Positions 32,030-42,132 of a DNA stretch of 64,000 bases are shown here, in pieces. The notes beneath the pieces were generated by a model. The model was not told where the DNA came from. It ran no database searches and worked only from the letters and a program-made list of their open reading frames with translations. Origin of the DNA: Brassica napus (taxonomy: Eukaryota > Streptophyta > Magnoliopsida > Brassicales > Brassicaceae). The first letter of the stretch is position 1; every line of letters starts with the position of its first letter. The DNA is taken from the NCBI RefSeq assembly GCF_020379485.1, contig NW_026014810.1:1-64000 (forward strand), in the 5' to 3' direction. A program made the position numbers and the translations under genes.

Positions 32030-34044
32030 TGGTATCAGAGCCAGGTTCATTAGAACTTGGTTCAAGCTTCCGCTAAGCTCAAGGCTTCTCCCATGTCATT
32101 TCCAAACCAAGAAGAAGCTTCATGTTCAGCCTGCTGTAAAACCTCTCCAAGAAGAAGGTGGGCTCATACATGGCGTCCAGTAGCTGTCTCTGGTTGTTCT
32201 CCACGTTCTCATGTCCACCCTTGAATAAAGAAGGCCTTGGAAGCAAAGGTTATGAAGCGGTCTAGCTAGCTTCTTCAACAAACCAGATCCAGGCGAGTCT
32301 CATGGTGATTCTCATGAAGAAAGGTGGTCTCTTTGACATGGTGGGTTCAAGAGGAAGGTCCATGGAAGCAGGAGATGTTGGGGTCGACACCAACAGCTCA
32401 GATCTTGCCATGTACTAAGGAGTTTCAAGGAACTAACACTAGTTCCTTGGCTGTAAGGAAATCTCTTTCTCTTGTATAAAGCTTGAGTATTTGAACTGAA
32501 AATTATATTAAACTGATTGTGATGTGGTGTTGTGATTGAAAACTTGAGGATATATTAAAGATTGCTAAATGAAATGAAATGAATTTAGAATCTGTCCCAT
32601 AATGCTTAAAAAGTCTTGTTTGGTGGTTGAAAAGTTTAAAAATGCTTAACCCTGATTCTAGTGAGGCTTGTTAGGGAGTTAGAAGTTGTATAAACCTTAT
32701 TGCTTTCATGAAATGAGATCACCTAAGGTTATGCATTGGGTCTGATATTGGTTGTTGATAGTAGTGCTTAACTAAGGTTCATAGTGATGCTTGTTGTGAT
32801 TGCTTAAATCTGCTTGCATACATGGATTGAAACCGTTTTAAAGTTATTGCATACTGTCTTGTGGCTGTCTTACATTGAAGCATTAGATTCATGTCTAAAT
32901 TGCTGAGTAAAGAAGCTTTAAAAATTGCCTAAGTAGCTTGTATTGAATCTGTTAAGATCATGCTTGTGCTTAGAGAGTTTGCTTGCAAAGATTAGAACTT
33001 GAAAATGACTTGTTTAATCTGTTGCAATGCTTGTGATATTTGGGAATCAAACTTGATGATTAATCAAGGATTGATCCCAATACTATTGTGTCTTATCTTT
33101 GCTGGAGTTTGAGTGATGTTTCAGGTTCACAAGAAGTGTTCTTTGCTCACCATCCATCCGAGTATAAGAGGAAGACTTGTTGCCCATTGTGTGTGCAATG
33201 GAGAGTGGTTACTAGTGTGATATGGCGCCACTGGTGTGAAGTCTCACTGAAGCTCACTTCAAGCTTGAACCTAGATTAGGCCAAGCTTGAGGAGGGGAGT
33301 TGAGTGAGCTTCCTAGGCGATCCAAGAAGTCCATTGCAAGCACCTGAAGAAGGAGCCATCCGGGTTTAGGCTGTGGCGAGTCTATTCAAGAGAGTACTCA
33401 AACTAAGACAGAGTACTCTTGGCTGTGAGAAGATTAAGGCTACTCTATCAAGGCGGCTTCTAGTGTGAGGTGGTTGAAGAGATAGCTGAGGCTTCCACAA
33501 GCATTCCATTCAAGATGGCGAGTTCAAGAAGAGGCTGCAATGGTGTGTGTGTGTTGATCATGAAGCCATCCGTTCAAGCTTGTTCCTGTGAGAATCTCAA
33601 GCTTGAGGGGGAGTGTTGAAGCTTACATGATCAGAATGAGCTTGGTGGTTATTCTAGAAGAGGAAGCAACCTGTTGGGAAGTATGATGAAGGATGAAGAA
33701 GCAATGTCCAAGGCGGCTTCAAGTGTTGAGGTGATTGGAGAGTGGCTGAAGCATCCTCATGTAGTTCCAGCAACAAGGTGGCGACTCTAGAAGAAGAAGA
33801 AGCAGCCAAGACTCAGCAAGAGTGTTGTATCTCCAAGAAGAGGCTGATCTGGTGTGTCCGAGCACTTCAACCTAACAAGAGGTTAGGTGAAAGGGGGAGA
33901 AACCAAGATCAGGCAGTAAGGAGAGTACAAGGCGTGGGAAGAATGAAGAGGCCATGATCCAGAGTCTTTGTGTCCCTTACATTGTTGGTAAGGCACAAAG
34001 ACTCACTGGCCAATCCCTAGGCCTTGGAGACTTTACTCTTTTTC

Positions 34045-34183
34045 CCTCATCAAGGTTTTGTCCCAAAGGGTTTTCCTTGGTGAGGTTTTTAATGAGGAAG
34101 TTCTTCAAGGTTCCAAGCTTGACTTAGGATCAGCTAAAGTCAAGCTTGACTTTAGCTGATCCTAAGTCAAGCTTGAGGGGGAG
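34045..34183 (+). promoter_or_regulatory. T unit 1 3' cis block
   Basis: Stem I pairs CCTCATCAAGG (34045-34055) with CCTTGGTGAGG (34075-34085), loop CCCAAAGGG. The PPT-proximal stem is enlarged into the palindrome at 34114-34175. The purine tract ends at 34183. Confidence 0.78.
34114..34175. repeat. 62-bp perfect palindrome in T unit 1
   Basis: Two 28-bp arms flank AAGCTT. The left arm is CAAGCTTGACTTAGGATCAG plus eight bases, and the right arm is its exact reverse complement. Units 2 and 3 have only one copy of the sequence. It adds 31 bp to the unit. Confidence 0.95.
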
Positions 34184-35190
34184 TGTTAACTTGAAGAAAG
34201 AAATGGAGACAAAGGAGGAGTTGGGTTGAGTTTGGGTCTTGAGCAAGAATAGGGACAAGAACTTAAGAGATTGTCTATCAAGGCTTCATGAAGGTTTAGA
34301 GAAGTCTAGAAGTGTCATGAAGGCTGTGCAAAGATAGGATTTGAGTCCAGGAGGGACTTAGACACCATTTGGAGAGAGTTGGGTGATGGTGCAAAGATAG
34401 GGCGTCCCGAGGTTCAGACGGTACTGACGGTACGGACGAACCGTGCAAACTTAGGGCGACCCAGAACCTGATCACACTCAACCATTGGAGATGTTTGGGT
34501 GAGATGTGCAAACTTAGGGCGCGGTACGGACAGGCGGTCTGTACCATCAACCGTACTTGCTCCGGATCAACCTGAAATAAAGAAGTGCAAAGATAGGGTG
34601 CCGGTTCAGCATGAAGAGAGGCAACCTGATCCAGCTGAGCTTATGGACGTGTGTGGATAAGGTCAGGCTGTCATGAGCTGGCATTAGCTGTAAAGTGAAG
34701 GCAAAGGAGACCATGTATCTAGCCAAAGAAGTGGGAAGATACATGGGAGCCTATAAGGAGCCAATGAGAGAGCAGCCTTCCCTTTGACCAGATTTGAATC
34801 ATTCAATCAGATTCATCACGTCCCAAACCTTCCCAAAAGACTCCATCCTGTCCATTCATCTCTTAAGTCATTTATCAGCCATTAGATTTAGGTTTCTGAT
34901 GAGAAAACATTGTAAAGCTTATAAATAAGCTATTATGGACGAATTTGTAACTCTTAAGAGAGTATGGGGGTTTTCCCATCTCCTTCATAATTATAAAAGT
35001 GTGTTCTTGATCAGATTTCCTTAATCTCTCCCTTTCTTAGTCTCTAATCTCTTAATCTCTCAAAGTCTCTTTGTTTCTGATCTAAGTTCATACTAGTTTC
35101 ATCAGATTCTTTCTTCACCATTTCAAGACTCTATTCTGCCCTAAGAGGCTTGTTCTTCACACACACATCCTAGACTCTTAATATCTCATA
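34184..35190 (+). repeat. T LTR 2
   Basis: 1007 bp, starting TGTTAACTTG, where LTRs 1, 3 and 4 have TGTTGACTTG. All five TGCAAA boxes are kept. Private changes include AAGAACTTAAG near 34258 and GGTCTGTACC near 34535. Confidence 0.94.
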
Positions 35191-37313
35191 TGGTATCAGA
35201 GCCAGGTTCATTAGAACTTGGTTCAAGCTTCCGCTAAGCTCAAGGCTTCTCCCATGTCATTTCCAAACCAAGAAGAAGCTTCATGTTCAGCCTGCTGTAA
35301 AACCTCTCCAAGAAGAAGGTGGGCTCATACATGGCGTCCAGTAGCTGTCTCTGGTTGTTCTCCACGTTCTCGTGTCCACCCTTGAAGATAGAAGGCCTTG
35401 GAAGCAAAGGTTATGAAGCGGTCTAGCTAGCCTCTTCAACAAACCAGATCCAGGCGAGTCTCATGGTGATTCTCATGAAGAAAGGTGGTCTCTTTGACAT
35501 GGTGGGTTCAAGAGGAAGGTCTATGGAAGCAGGAGATGTTGGGGTCGACACCAACAGCTCAGATCTTGCCATGTACTAAGGAGTTTCAAGGAACTAACAC
35601 TAGTTCCTTGGCTGTAAGGAAATCTCTTTCTCTTGTATAAAGCTTGAGTATTTGAACTGAAAATTATATTAAACTGATTGTGATGTGGTGTTGTGATTGA
35701 AAACTTGAGGATATATTAAAGATTGCTAAATGAAATGAAATGAATTTAGAATCTGTCCCATAATGCTTAAAAAGTCTTGTTTGGTGGTTGAAAAGTTTAA
35801 AAATGCTTAACCCTGATTCTAGTGAGGCTTGTTAGGGAGTTAGAAGTTGTCTAAACCTGATTGCTTTCATGAAATGAGATCACCTAAGGTTATGCATTGG
35901 GTCTGATATTGGTTGTTGATAGTAGTGCTTAACTAAGGTTCATAGTGATGCTTGTTGTGATTGCTTAAATCTGCTTGCATACATGGATTGAAACCGTTTT
36001 AAAGTTATTGCATACTGTCTTGTGGCTGTCTTACATTGAAGCATTAGATTCATGTCTAAATTGCTGAGTAAAGAAGCTTTAAAAATTGCCTAAGTAGCTT
36101 GTATTGAATCTGTTAAGATCATGCTTGTGCTTAGAGAGTTTGCTTGCAAAGATTAGAACTTGAAATTGACTTGTTTAATCTGTTGCAATGCTTGTGATAT
36201 TTGGGAATCAAACTTGATGATTAATCAAGGATTGATCCCAATACTATTATGTCTTATCTTTGCTGGAGTTTGAGTGATGTTTCAGGTTCACAAGAAGTGT
36301 TCTTTGCTCACCATCCATCCGAGTATAAGAGGAAGACTTGTTGCCCATTGTATGTGCAATGGAGAGTGGTTACTAGTGTGATATGGCGCCACTGGTGTGA
36401 AGTCTCACTGAAGCTCACTTCAAGCTTGAACCTAGATTAGGCCAAGCTTGAGGAGGGGAGTTGAGTGAGCTTCCTAGGCGATCCAAGAAGTCCATTGCAA
36501 GCACCTGAAGAAGGAGCCATCCGGGTTTAGGCTGTGGTGAGTCTATTCAAGAGAGTACTCAAACTAAGACAGAGTACTCTTGGCTGTGAGAAGATTAAGG
36601 CTACTCTATCAAGGCGGCTTCTAGTGTGAGGTGGTTGAAGAGATAGCTGAGGCTTCCACATTCCATTCAAGATGGCGAGTTCAAGAAGAGGCTGCAATGG
36701 TGTGTGTGTGTTGATCATGAAGCCATCCGTTCAAGCTTGTTCCTGTGAGAGTCTCAAGCTTGAGGGGGAGTGTTGAAGCTTACATGATCAGAATGAGCTT
36801 GGTGGTTATTCTAGAAGAGGAAGCAACCTGTTGGGAAGTATGATGAAGGATGAAGAAGCAATGTCCAAGGCGGCTTCAAGTGTTGAGGTGATTGGAGAGT
36901 GGCTGAAGCATCCTCATGTAGTTCCAGCAACAAGGTGGCGACTCTAGAAGAAGAAGAAGCAGCCAAGACTCAGCAAGAGTGTTGTATCTCCAAGAAGAGG
37001 CTGATCTGGTGTGTCCGAGCACTTCAACCTAACAAGAGGTTAAGTGAAAGGGGGAGAGACCAAGATCAGGCAGTAAGGAGAGTACAAGGCGTGGGAAGAA
37101 TGAAGAGGCCATGATCCAGAGTCTTTGTGTCCCTTACATTGTTGGTAAGGCACAAAGACTCACTGGCCAATCCCTAGGCCTTGGAGATTTTACTCTTTTT
37201 CCCTCATCAAGGTTTTGTCCCAAAGGGTTTTCCTTGGTGAGGTTTTTAATGAGGAAGTTCTTCAAGGTTCCAAGCTTGACTTAGGATCAGCTAAAGTCAA
37301 GCTTGAGGGGGAG
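35191..37313 (+). mobile_element. T internal region 2 (non-coding)
   Basis: 2123 bp, primer site 35191-35208. It is nearly identical to units 1 and 3. Marker differences: it shares GAAGATAGAAGG and CTAGCCTCTTC with unit 3 against unit 1, and alone lacks AGC in the CTTCCACATTCC stretch near 36655. The internal PPT-like motif is at about 36756-36770. Confidence 0.88.
37202..37313 (+). promoter_or_regulatory. T unit 2 3' cis block
   Basis: Stem I is 37202-37212 with 37232-37242. The PPT-proximal stem pairs AAGCTTGACTT (37272-37282) with AAGTCAAGCTT (37294-37304), 11 bp. The purine tract ends at 37313. Confidence 0.8.
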
Positions 37314-38320
37314 TGTTGACTTGAAGAAAGAAATGGAGACAAAGGAGGAGTTGGGTTGAGTTTGGGTCTTGAGCAAGAATAGGGACAAGATCTTAAGAGA
37401 TTGTCTATCAAGGCTTCATGAAGGTTTAGAGAAGTCTAGAAGTGTCATGAAGGCTGTGCAAAGATAGGGTTTGAGTCCAGGAGGGACTTAGACACCATTT
37501 GGAGATAGTTGGGTGATGGTGCAAAGATAGGGCGTCCCGAGGTTCAGACGGTACTGACGGTACGGACGAACCGTGCAAACTTAGGGCGACCCAGAACCTG
37601 ATCACACTCAACCATTGGAGATGTTTGGGTGAGATGTGCAAACTTAGGGCGCGGTACGGACAGGCGGTCCGTACCATCAACCGTACTTGCTCCGGATCAA
37701 CCTGAAATAAAGAAGTGCAAAGATAGGGTGCCGGTTCAGCATGAAGAGAGGCAACCTGATCCAGCTGAGCTTATGGACGTGTGTGGATAAGGTCAGGCTG
37801 TCATGAGCTGGCATTAGCTGTAAAGTGAAGGCAAAGGAGACCATGTATCTAGCCAAAGAAGTGGGAAGATACATGGGAGCCTATAAGGAGCCAATGAGAG
37901 AGCAGCCTTCCCTTTGACCAGATTTGAATCATTCAATCAGATTCATCACGTCCCAAACCTTCCCAAAAGACTCCATCCTGTCCATTCATCTCTTAAGTCA
38001 TTTATCAGCCATTAGATTTAGGTTTCTGATGAGAAAACATTGTAAAGCTTATAAATAAGCTATTATGGACGAATTTGTAACTCTTAAGAGAGTATGGGGG
38101 TTTTCCCATCTCCTTCATAATTATAAAAGTGTGTTCTTGATCAGATTCCCTTAATCTCTCCCTTTCTTAGTCTCTAATCTCTTAATCTCTCAAAGTCTCT
38201 TTGTTTCTGATCTAAGTTCATACTAGTTTCATCAGATTCTTTCTTCACCATTTCAAGACTCTATTCTGCCCTAAGAGGCTTGTTCTTCACACACACATCC
38301 TAGACTCTTAATATCTCATA
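37314..38320 (+). repeat. T LTR 3
   Basis: 1007 bp. The sequence is closest by eye to LTRs 1 and 4 at the 5' end (TGTTGACTTG). All regulatory boxes are present. Confidence 0.94.
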
Positions 38321-40447
38321 TGGTATCAGAGCCAGGTTCATTAGAACTTGGTTCAAGCTTCCGCTAAGCTCAAGGCTTCTCCCATGTCATTTCCAAACCA
38401 AGAAGAAGCTTCATGTTCAGCCTGCTGTAAAACCTCTCCAAGAAGAAGGTGGGCTCATACATGGCGTCCAGTAGCTGTCTCTGGTTGTTCTCCACGTTCT
38501 CATGTCCACCCTTGAAGATAGAAGGCCTTGGAAGCAAAGGTTATGAAGCGGTCTAGCTAGCCTCTTCAACAAACCAGATCCAGGCGAGTCTCATGGTGAT
38601 TCTCATGAAGAAAGGTGGTCTCTTTGACATGGTGGGTTCAAGAGGAAGGTCCATGGAAGCAGGAGATGTTGGGGTCGACACCAACAGCTCAGATCTTGCC
38701 ATGTACTAAGGAGTTTCAAGGAACTAATACTAGTTCCTTGGCTGTAAGGAAATCTCTTTCTCTTGTATAAAGCTTGAGTATTTGAACTGAAAATTATATT
38801 AAACTGATTGTGATGTGGTGTTGTGATTGAAAACTTGAGGATATATTAAAGATTGCTAAATGAAATGAAATGAATTTAGAATCTGTCCCATAATGCTTAA
38901 AAGGTCTTGTTTGGTGGTTGAAAAGTTTAAAAATGCTTAACCCTGATTCTAGTGAGGCTTGTTAGGGAGTTAGAAGTTGTCTAAACCTGATTGCTTTCAT
39001 GAAATGAGATCACCTAAGGTTATGCATTGGGTCTGATATTGGTTGTTGATAGTAGTGCTTAACTAAGGTTCATAGTGATGCTTGTTGTGATTGCTTAAAT
39101 CTGCTTGCATACATGGATTGAAACCGTTTTAAAGTTATTGCATACTGTCTTGTGGCTGTTTTACATTGAAGCATTAGATTCATGTCTAAATTGCTGAGTA
39201 AAGAAGCTTTAAAAATTGCCTAAGTAGCTTGTATTGAATCTGTTAAGATCAGGCTTGTGCTTAGAGAGTTTGCTTGCAAAGATTAGAACTTGAAAATGAC
39301 TTGTTTAATCTGTTGCAATGCTTGTGATATTTGGGAATCAAACTTGATGATTAATCAAGGATTGATCCCAATACTATTGTGTCTTATCTTTGCTGGAGTT
39401 TGAGTGATGTTTCAGGTTCACAAGAAGTGTTCTTTGCTCACCATCCATCCGAGTATAAGAGGAAGACTTGTTGCCCATTGTGTGTGCAATGGAGAGTGGT
39501 TACTAGTGTGATATGGCGCCACTGGTGTGAAGTCTCACTGAAGCTCACTTCAAGCTTGAACCTAGATTAGGCCAAGCTTGAGGAGGGGAGTTGAGTGAGC
39601 TTCCTAGGCGATCCAAGAAGTCCATTGCAAGCACCTGAAGAAGGAGCCATCCGGGTTTAGGCTGTGGCGAGTCTATTCAAGAGAGTACTCAAACTAAGAT
39701 AGAGTACTCTTGGCTGTGAGAAGATTAAGGCTACTCTATCAAGGCGGCTTCTAGTGTGAGGTGGTTGAAGAGATAGCTGAGGCTTCCACAAGCATTCCAT
39801 TCAAGATGGCGAGTTCAAGAAGAGGCTGCAATGGTGTGTGTGTGTTGATCATGAAGCCATCCGTTCAAGCTTGTTCCTGTGAGAGTCTCAAGCTTGAGGG
39901 GGAGTGTTGAAGCTTACATGATCAGAATGAGCTTGGTGGTTATTCTAGAAGAGGAAGCAACCTGTTGGGAAGTATGATGAAGGATGAAGAAGCAATGTCC
40001 AAGGCGGCTTCAAGTGTTGAGGTGATTGGATAGTGGCTGAAGCATCCTCATGTAGTTCCAGCAAAAAGGTGGCGACTCTAGAAGAAGAAGAAGCAGCCAA
40101 GACTCAGCAAGAGTGTTGTATCTCCAAGAAGAGGCTGATCTGGTGTGTCCGAGCACTTCAACCTAACAAGAGGTTAGGTGAAAGGGGGAGAGACCAAGAT
40201 CAGGCAGTAAGGAGAGTACAAGGCGTGGGAAGAATGAAGAGGCCATGATCCAGAGTCTTTGTGTCCCTTACATTGTTGGTAAGGCACAAAGACTCACTGG
40301 CCAATCCCTAGGCCTTGGAGACTTTACTCTTTTTCCCTCATCAAGGTTTTGTCCCAAAGGGTTTTCCTTGGTGAGGTTTTTAATGAGGAAGTTCTTCAAG
40401 GTTCCAAGCTTGACTTAGGATCAGCTAAAGTCAAGCTTGAGGGGGAG
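38321..40447 (+). mobile_element. T internal region 3 (non-coding)
   Basis: 2127 bp, primer site 38321-38338. The content matches the other units. Private changes include AAAAGGTCTTG near 38900 and GCAAAAAGGTGG near 40062. No protein domain is seen. Confidence 0.88.
40336..40447 (+). promoter_or_regulatory. T unit 3 3' cis block
   Basis: Stem I is 40336-40346 with 40366-40376. The PPT-proximal stem is 40406-40416 with 40428-40438, and the purine tract ends at 40447. Confidence 0.8.
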
Positions 40448-41433
40448 TGTTGACTTGAAGAAAGAAATGGAGACAAAGGAGGAGTTGGGTTGAGTTTGTG
40501 TCTTGAGCAAGAATAGGGACAAGATCTTAAGAGATTGTCTATCAAGGCTTCATGAAGGTTTAGAGAAGTCTAGAAGTGTCATGAAGGCTGTGCAAAGATA
40601 GGGTTTGAGTCCAGGAGGGACTTAGACACCATTTGGAGATAGTTGGGTGATGGTGCAAAGATAGGGCGTCCCGAGGTTCAGACGGTACTGACGGTACGGA
40701 TGAACCGTGCAAACTTAGGGTGACCCAGAACCTGATCACACTCAACCATTGGAGATGTTTGGGTGAGATGTGCAAACTTAGGGCGCGGTACGGACAGGCG
40801 GTCCGTACCATCAACCGTACTTGCTCCGGATCAACCTAAAATAAAGAAGTGCAAAGATAGGGTGCCGGTTCAGCATGAAGAGAGGCAACCTGATCCAGCT
40901 GAGCTTATGGACGTGTGTGGATAAGGTCAGGCTGTCATGAGCTGGCATTAGCTGTAAAGTGAAGGCAAAGGAGACCATGTATCTAGCCAAAGAAGTGGGA
41001 AGATACATGGGAGCCTATAAGGAGCCAATGAGAGAGCAGCCTTCCCTTTGACCAGATTTGAATCATTCAATCAGATTCATCACGTCCCAAACCTTCCCAA
41101 AAGACTCCATCCTGTCCATTCATCTCTTAAGTCATTTATCAGCCATTAGATTTAGGTTTCTGATGAGAAAACATTGTAAAGCTTATAAATAAGCTATTAT
41201 GGACGAATTTGTAACTCTTAAGAGAGTATGGGGGTTTTCCCATCTCCTTCATAATTATAAAAGTGTGTTCTTGATTAGATTCCCTTAATCTCTCCCTTTC
41301 TTAGTCTCTAATCTCTTAATCTCTCAAAGTCTCTTTGTTTCTGATCTAAGTTCATACTAGTTTCATCAGATTCTTTCTTCACCATTTCAAGGCTTGTTCT
41401 TCACACACACATCCTAGACTCTTAAATCTCATA
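40448..41433 (+). repeat. T LTR 4
   Basis: 986 bp. It has lost about 20 bp (ACTCTATTCTGCCCTAAGAG) near 41390 compared with the others. It ends ATCTCATA, followed by the CTCCA TSD copy. Confidence 0.93.
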
Positions 41434-41469
41434 CTCCACAGCCTGGGCATTGTAGTACACTCTTCTGTT
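41434..41469 (-). pseudogene. C6 fragment between T and C7
   Basis: 36 bp that read YYNAQAVE-like codons on the minus strand. It carries the right TSD of T (CTCCA) and, at its other end, CTGTT, the mutated left TSD of C7. Confidence 0.85.
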
Positions 41470-42038
41470 TGTTGAAATGAAGTCATGAGATAATGAGGCT
41501 AAGATAGAGAGTAGAGGAAAGGAAATGGGAGAGTTGGAGTCGACCCAAGCCGTACCATCCGTACTGACCGTACAGGCCGTACCGGTTAAAGTCACCCACA
41601 CCTCGACCAGATTGAAGTTACCATGATCAAGTAACTTAAGAGTGAAAGGAGAAGTTACTTGGGGTAACTACTGGCTCGTGTGACCGTTTGGAGAGGATAA
41701 GGAAGAGCTTAGCCAGGCTGTCAAGAGCTGGATAAGGCTAAAGGTGCTTTATCACAAAGGAGAAGCTTATTGGAGAGTTTAAATTAAAGCAACTCCTTAT
41801 CCCTTACAATAGTGACCATTTGCGAAACCCTTAACCTATTGTAGCCTCTCTATATATTGTAGACACTCATGATTAATAAGATCAGATAGTTCTTGACACC
41901 AAAACACTCTCTTAGACTCAAAGGCTCTCAATCATGATCATACACTAAACTCTTAGCTAAACTCGTCCTAAATCACCTCTAGACTCTTTCTAATCTCTTT
42001 CTTTCCTTATATCAAACTCAGATTCTCTAAAACTTATA
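41470..42038 (+). repeat. C7 5' LTR
   Basis: 569 bp, TGTTGAAATGAAGTC...AACTTATA. Four CCGTAC boxes lie at 41549-41583, GTTACC/GTAACTT boxes at about 41631-41670, GGATAAGG at 41695, and TATATATTG near 41851. It differs from the 3' LTR by a few substitutions and small indels (GATAGAGAGTAGAGG versus GATAGAGTAAAGG). Confidence 0.94.
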
Positions 42039-42056
42039 TGGTATCAGAGCCAGGTT
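42039..42056 (+). promoter_or_regulatory. C7 primer-binding site
   Basis: TGGTATCAGAGCCAGGTT adjoins the LTR. The leader to the ATG at 42133 is only 76 bp. Confidence 0.94.
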
Positions 42057-42132
42057 CATCATAATCTGGGTTTGAGTACTAGAACACTCAAGAACACATC
42101 AGCCGCTTAGCTTTCATCCGAGTGATTCTGAA

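Larger units (their letters stand above)
32030..34183 (+). mobile_element. T internal region 1 (non-coding)
   Basis: 2154 bp. The primer site is 32030-32047. I find no retroelement protein. Short open frames (for example from 33088 and 33742) are conserved among units only because the units are near-identical, and most lack ATG. From 32453 (GTAAGG) to 33124 (TTTCAG) the DNA is T-rich and intron-like. Three PPT-like modules occur, at about 33261-33299, 33576-33613 and 34114-34183. This unit alone carries a 62-bp palindrome before its polypurine tract, accounting for the longer period. Confidence 0.85.
31023..41433 (+). mobile_element. T: three-unit tandem non-autonomous LTR retrotransposon
   Basis: Four LTRs alternate with three internal regions, with periods of 3161, 3130 and 3134 bp. 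The whole block is flanked by one perfect TSD, CTCCA, at 31018-31022 and 41434-41438, and interrupts C6 between YYNAQAVE and MEHPSQ codons. Each internal region has the Met-tRNA primer site at its start and the stem-loop/polypurine block at its end, but no gag, PR, IN, RT or RH. This fits a large retrotransposon derivative (LARD-like) that depends on proteins supplied in trans. Unequal or strand-exchange recombination between LTRs would give this layout. Confidence 0.93.

Noticed and set aside
33742..33957. 71-codon frame conserved in all three T units
   Set aside because: It begins with GTG, not ATG, in two units and after TAG in the third. Conservation is explained by the units being near-identical copies. 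No domain recognised.
36527..36718. 63-codon minus-strand frame in T unit 2
   Set aside because: It is not present at that length in units 1 and 3 and exists because of small local differences.
31023..41433. Three separate insertions of T, one after another
   Set aside because: Inner borders lack TSDs and adjacent units share a single LTR, while one CTCCA pair flanks the whole block.
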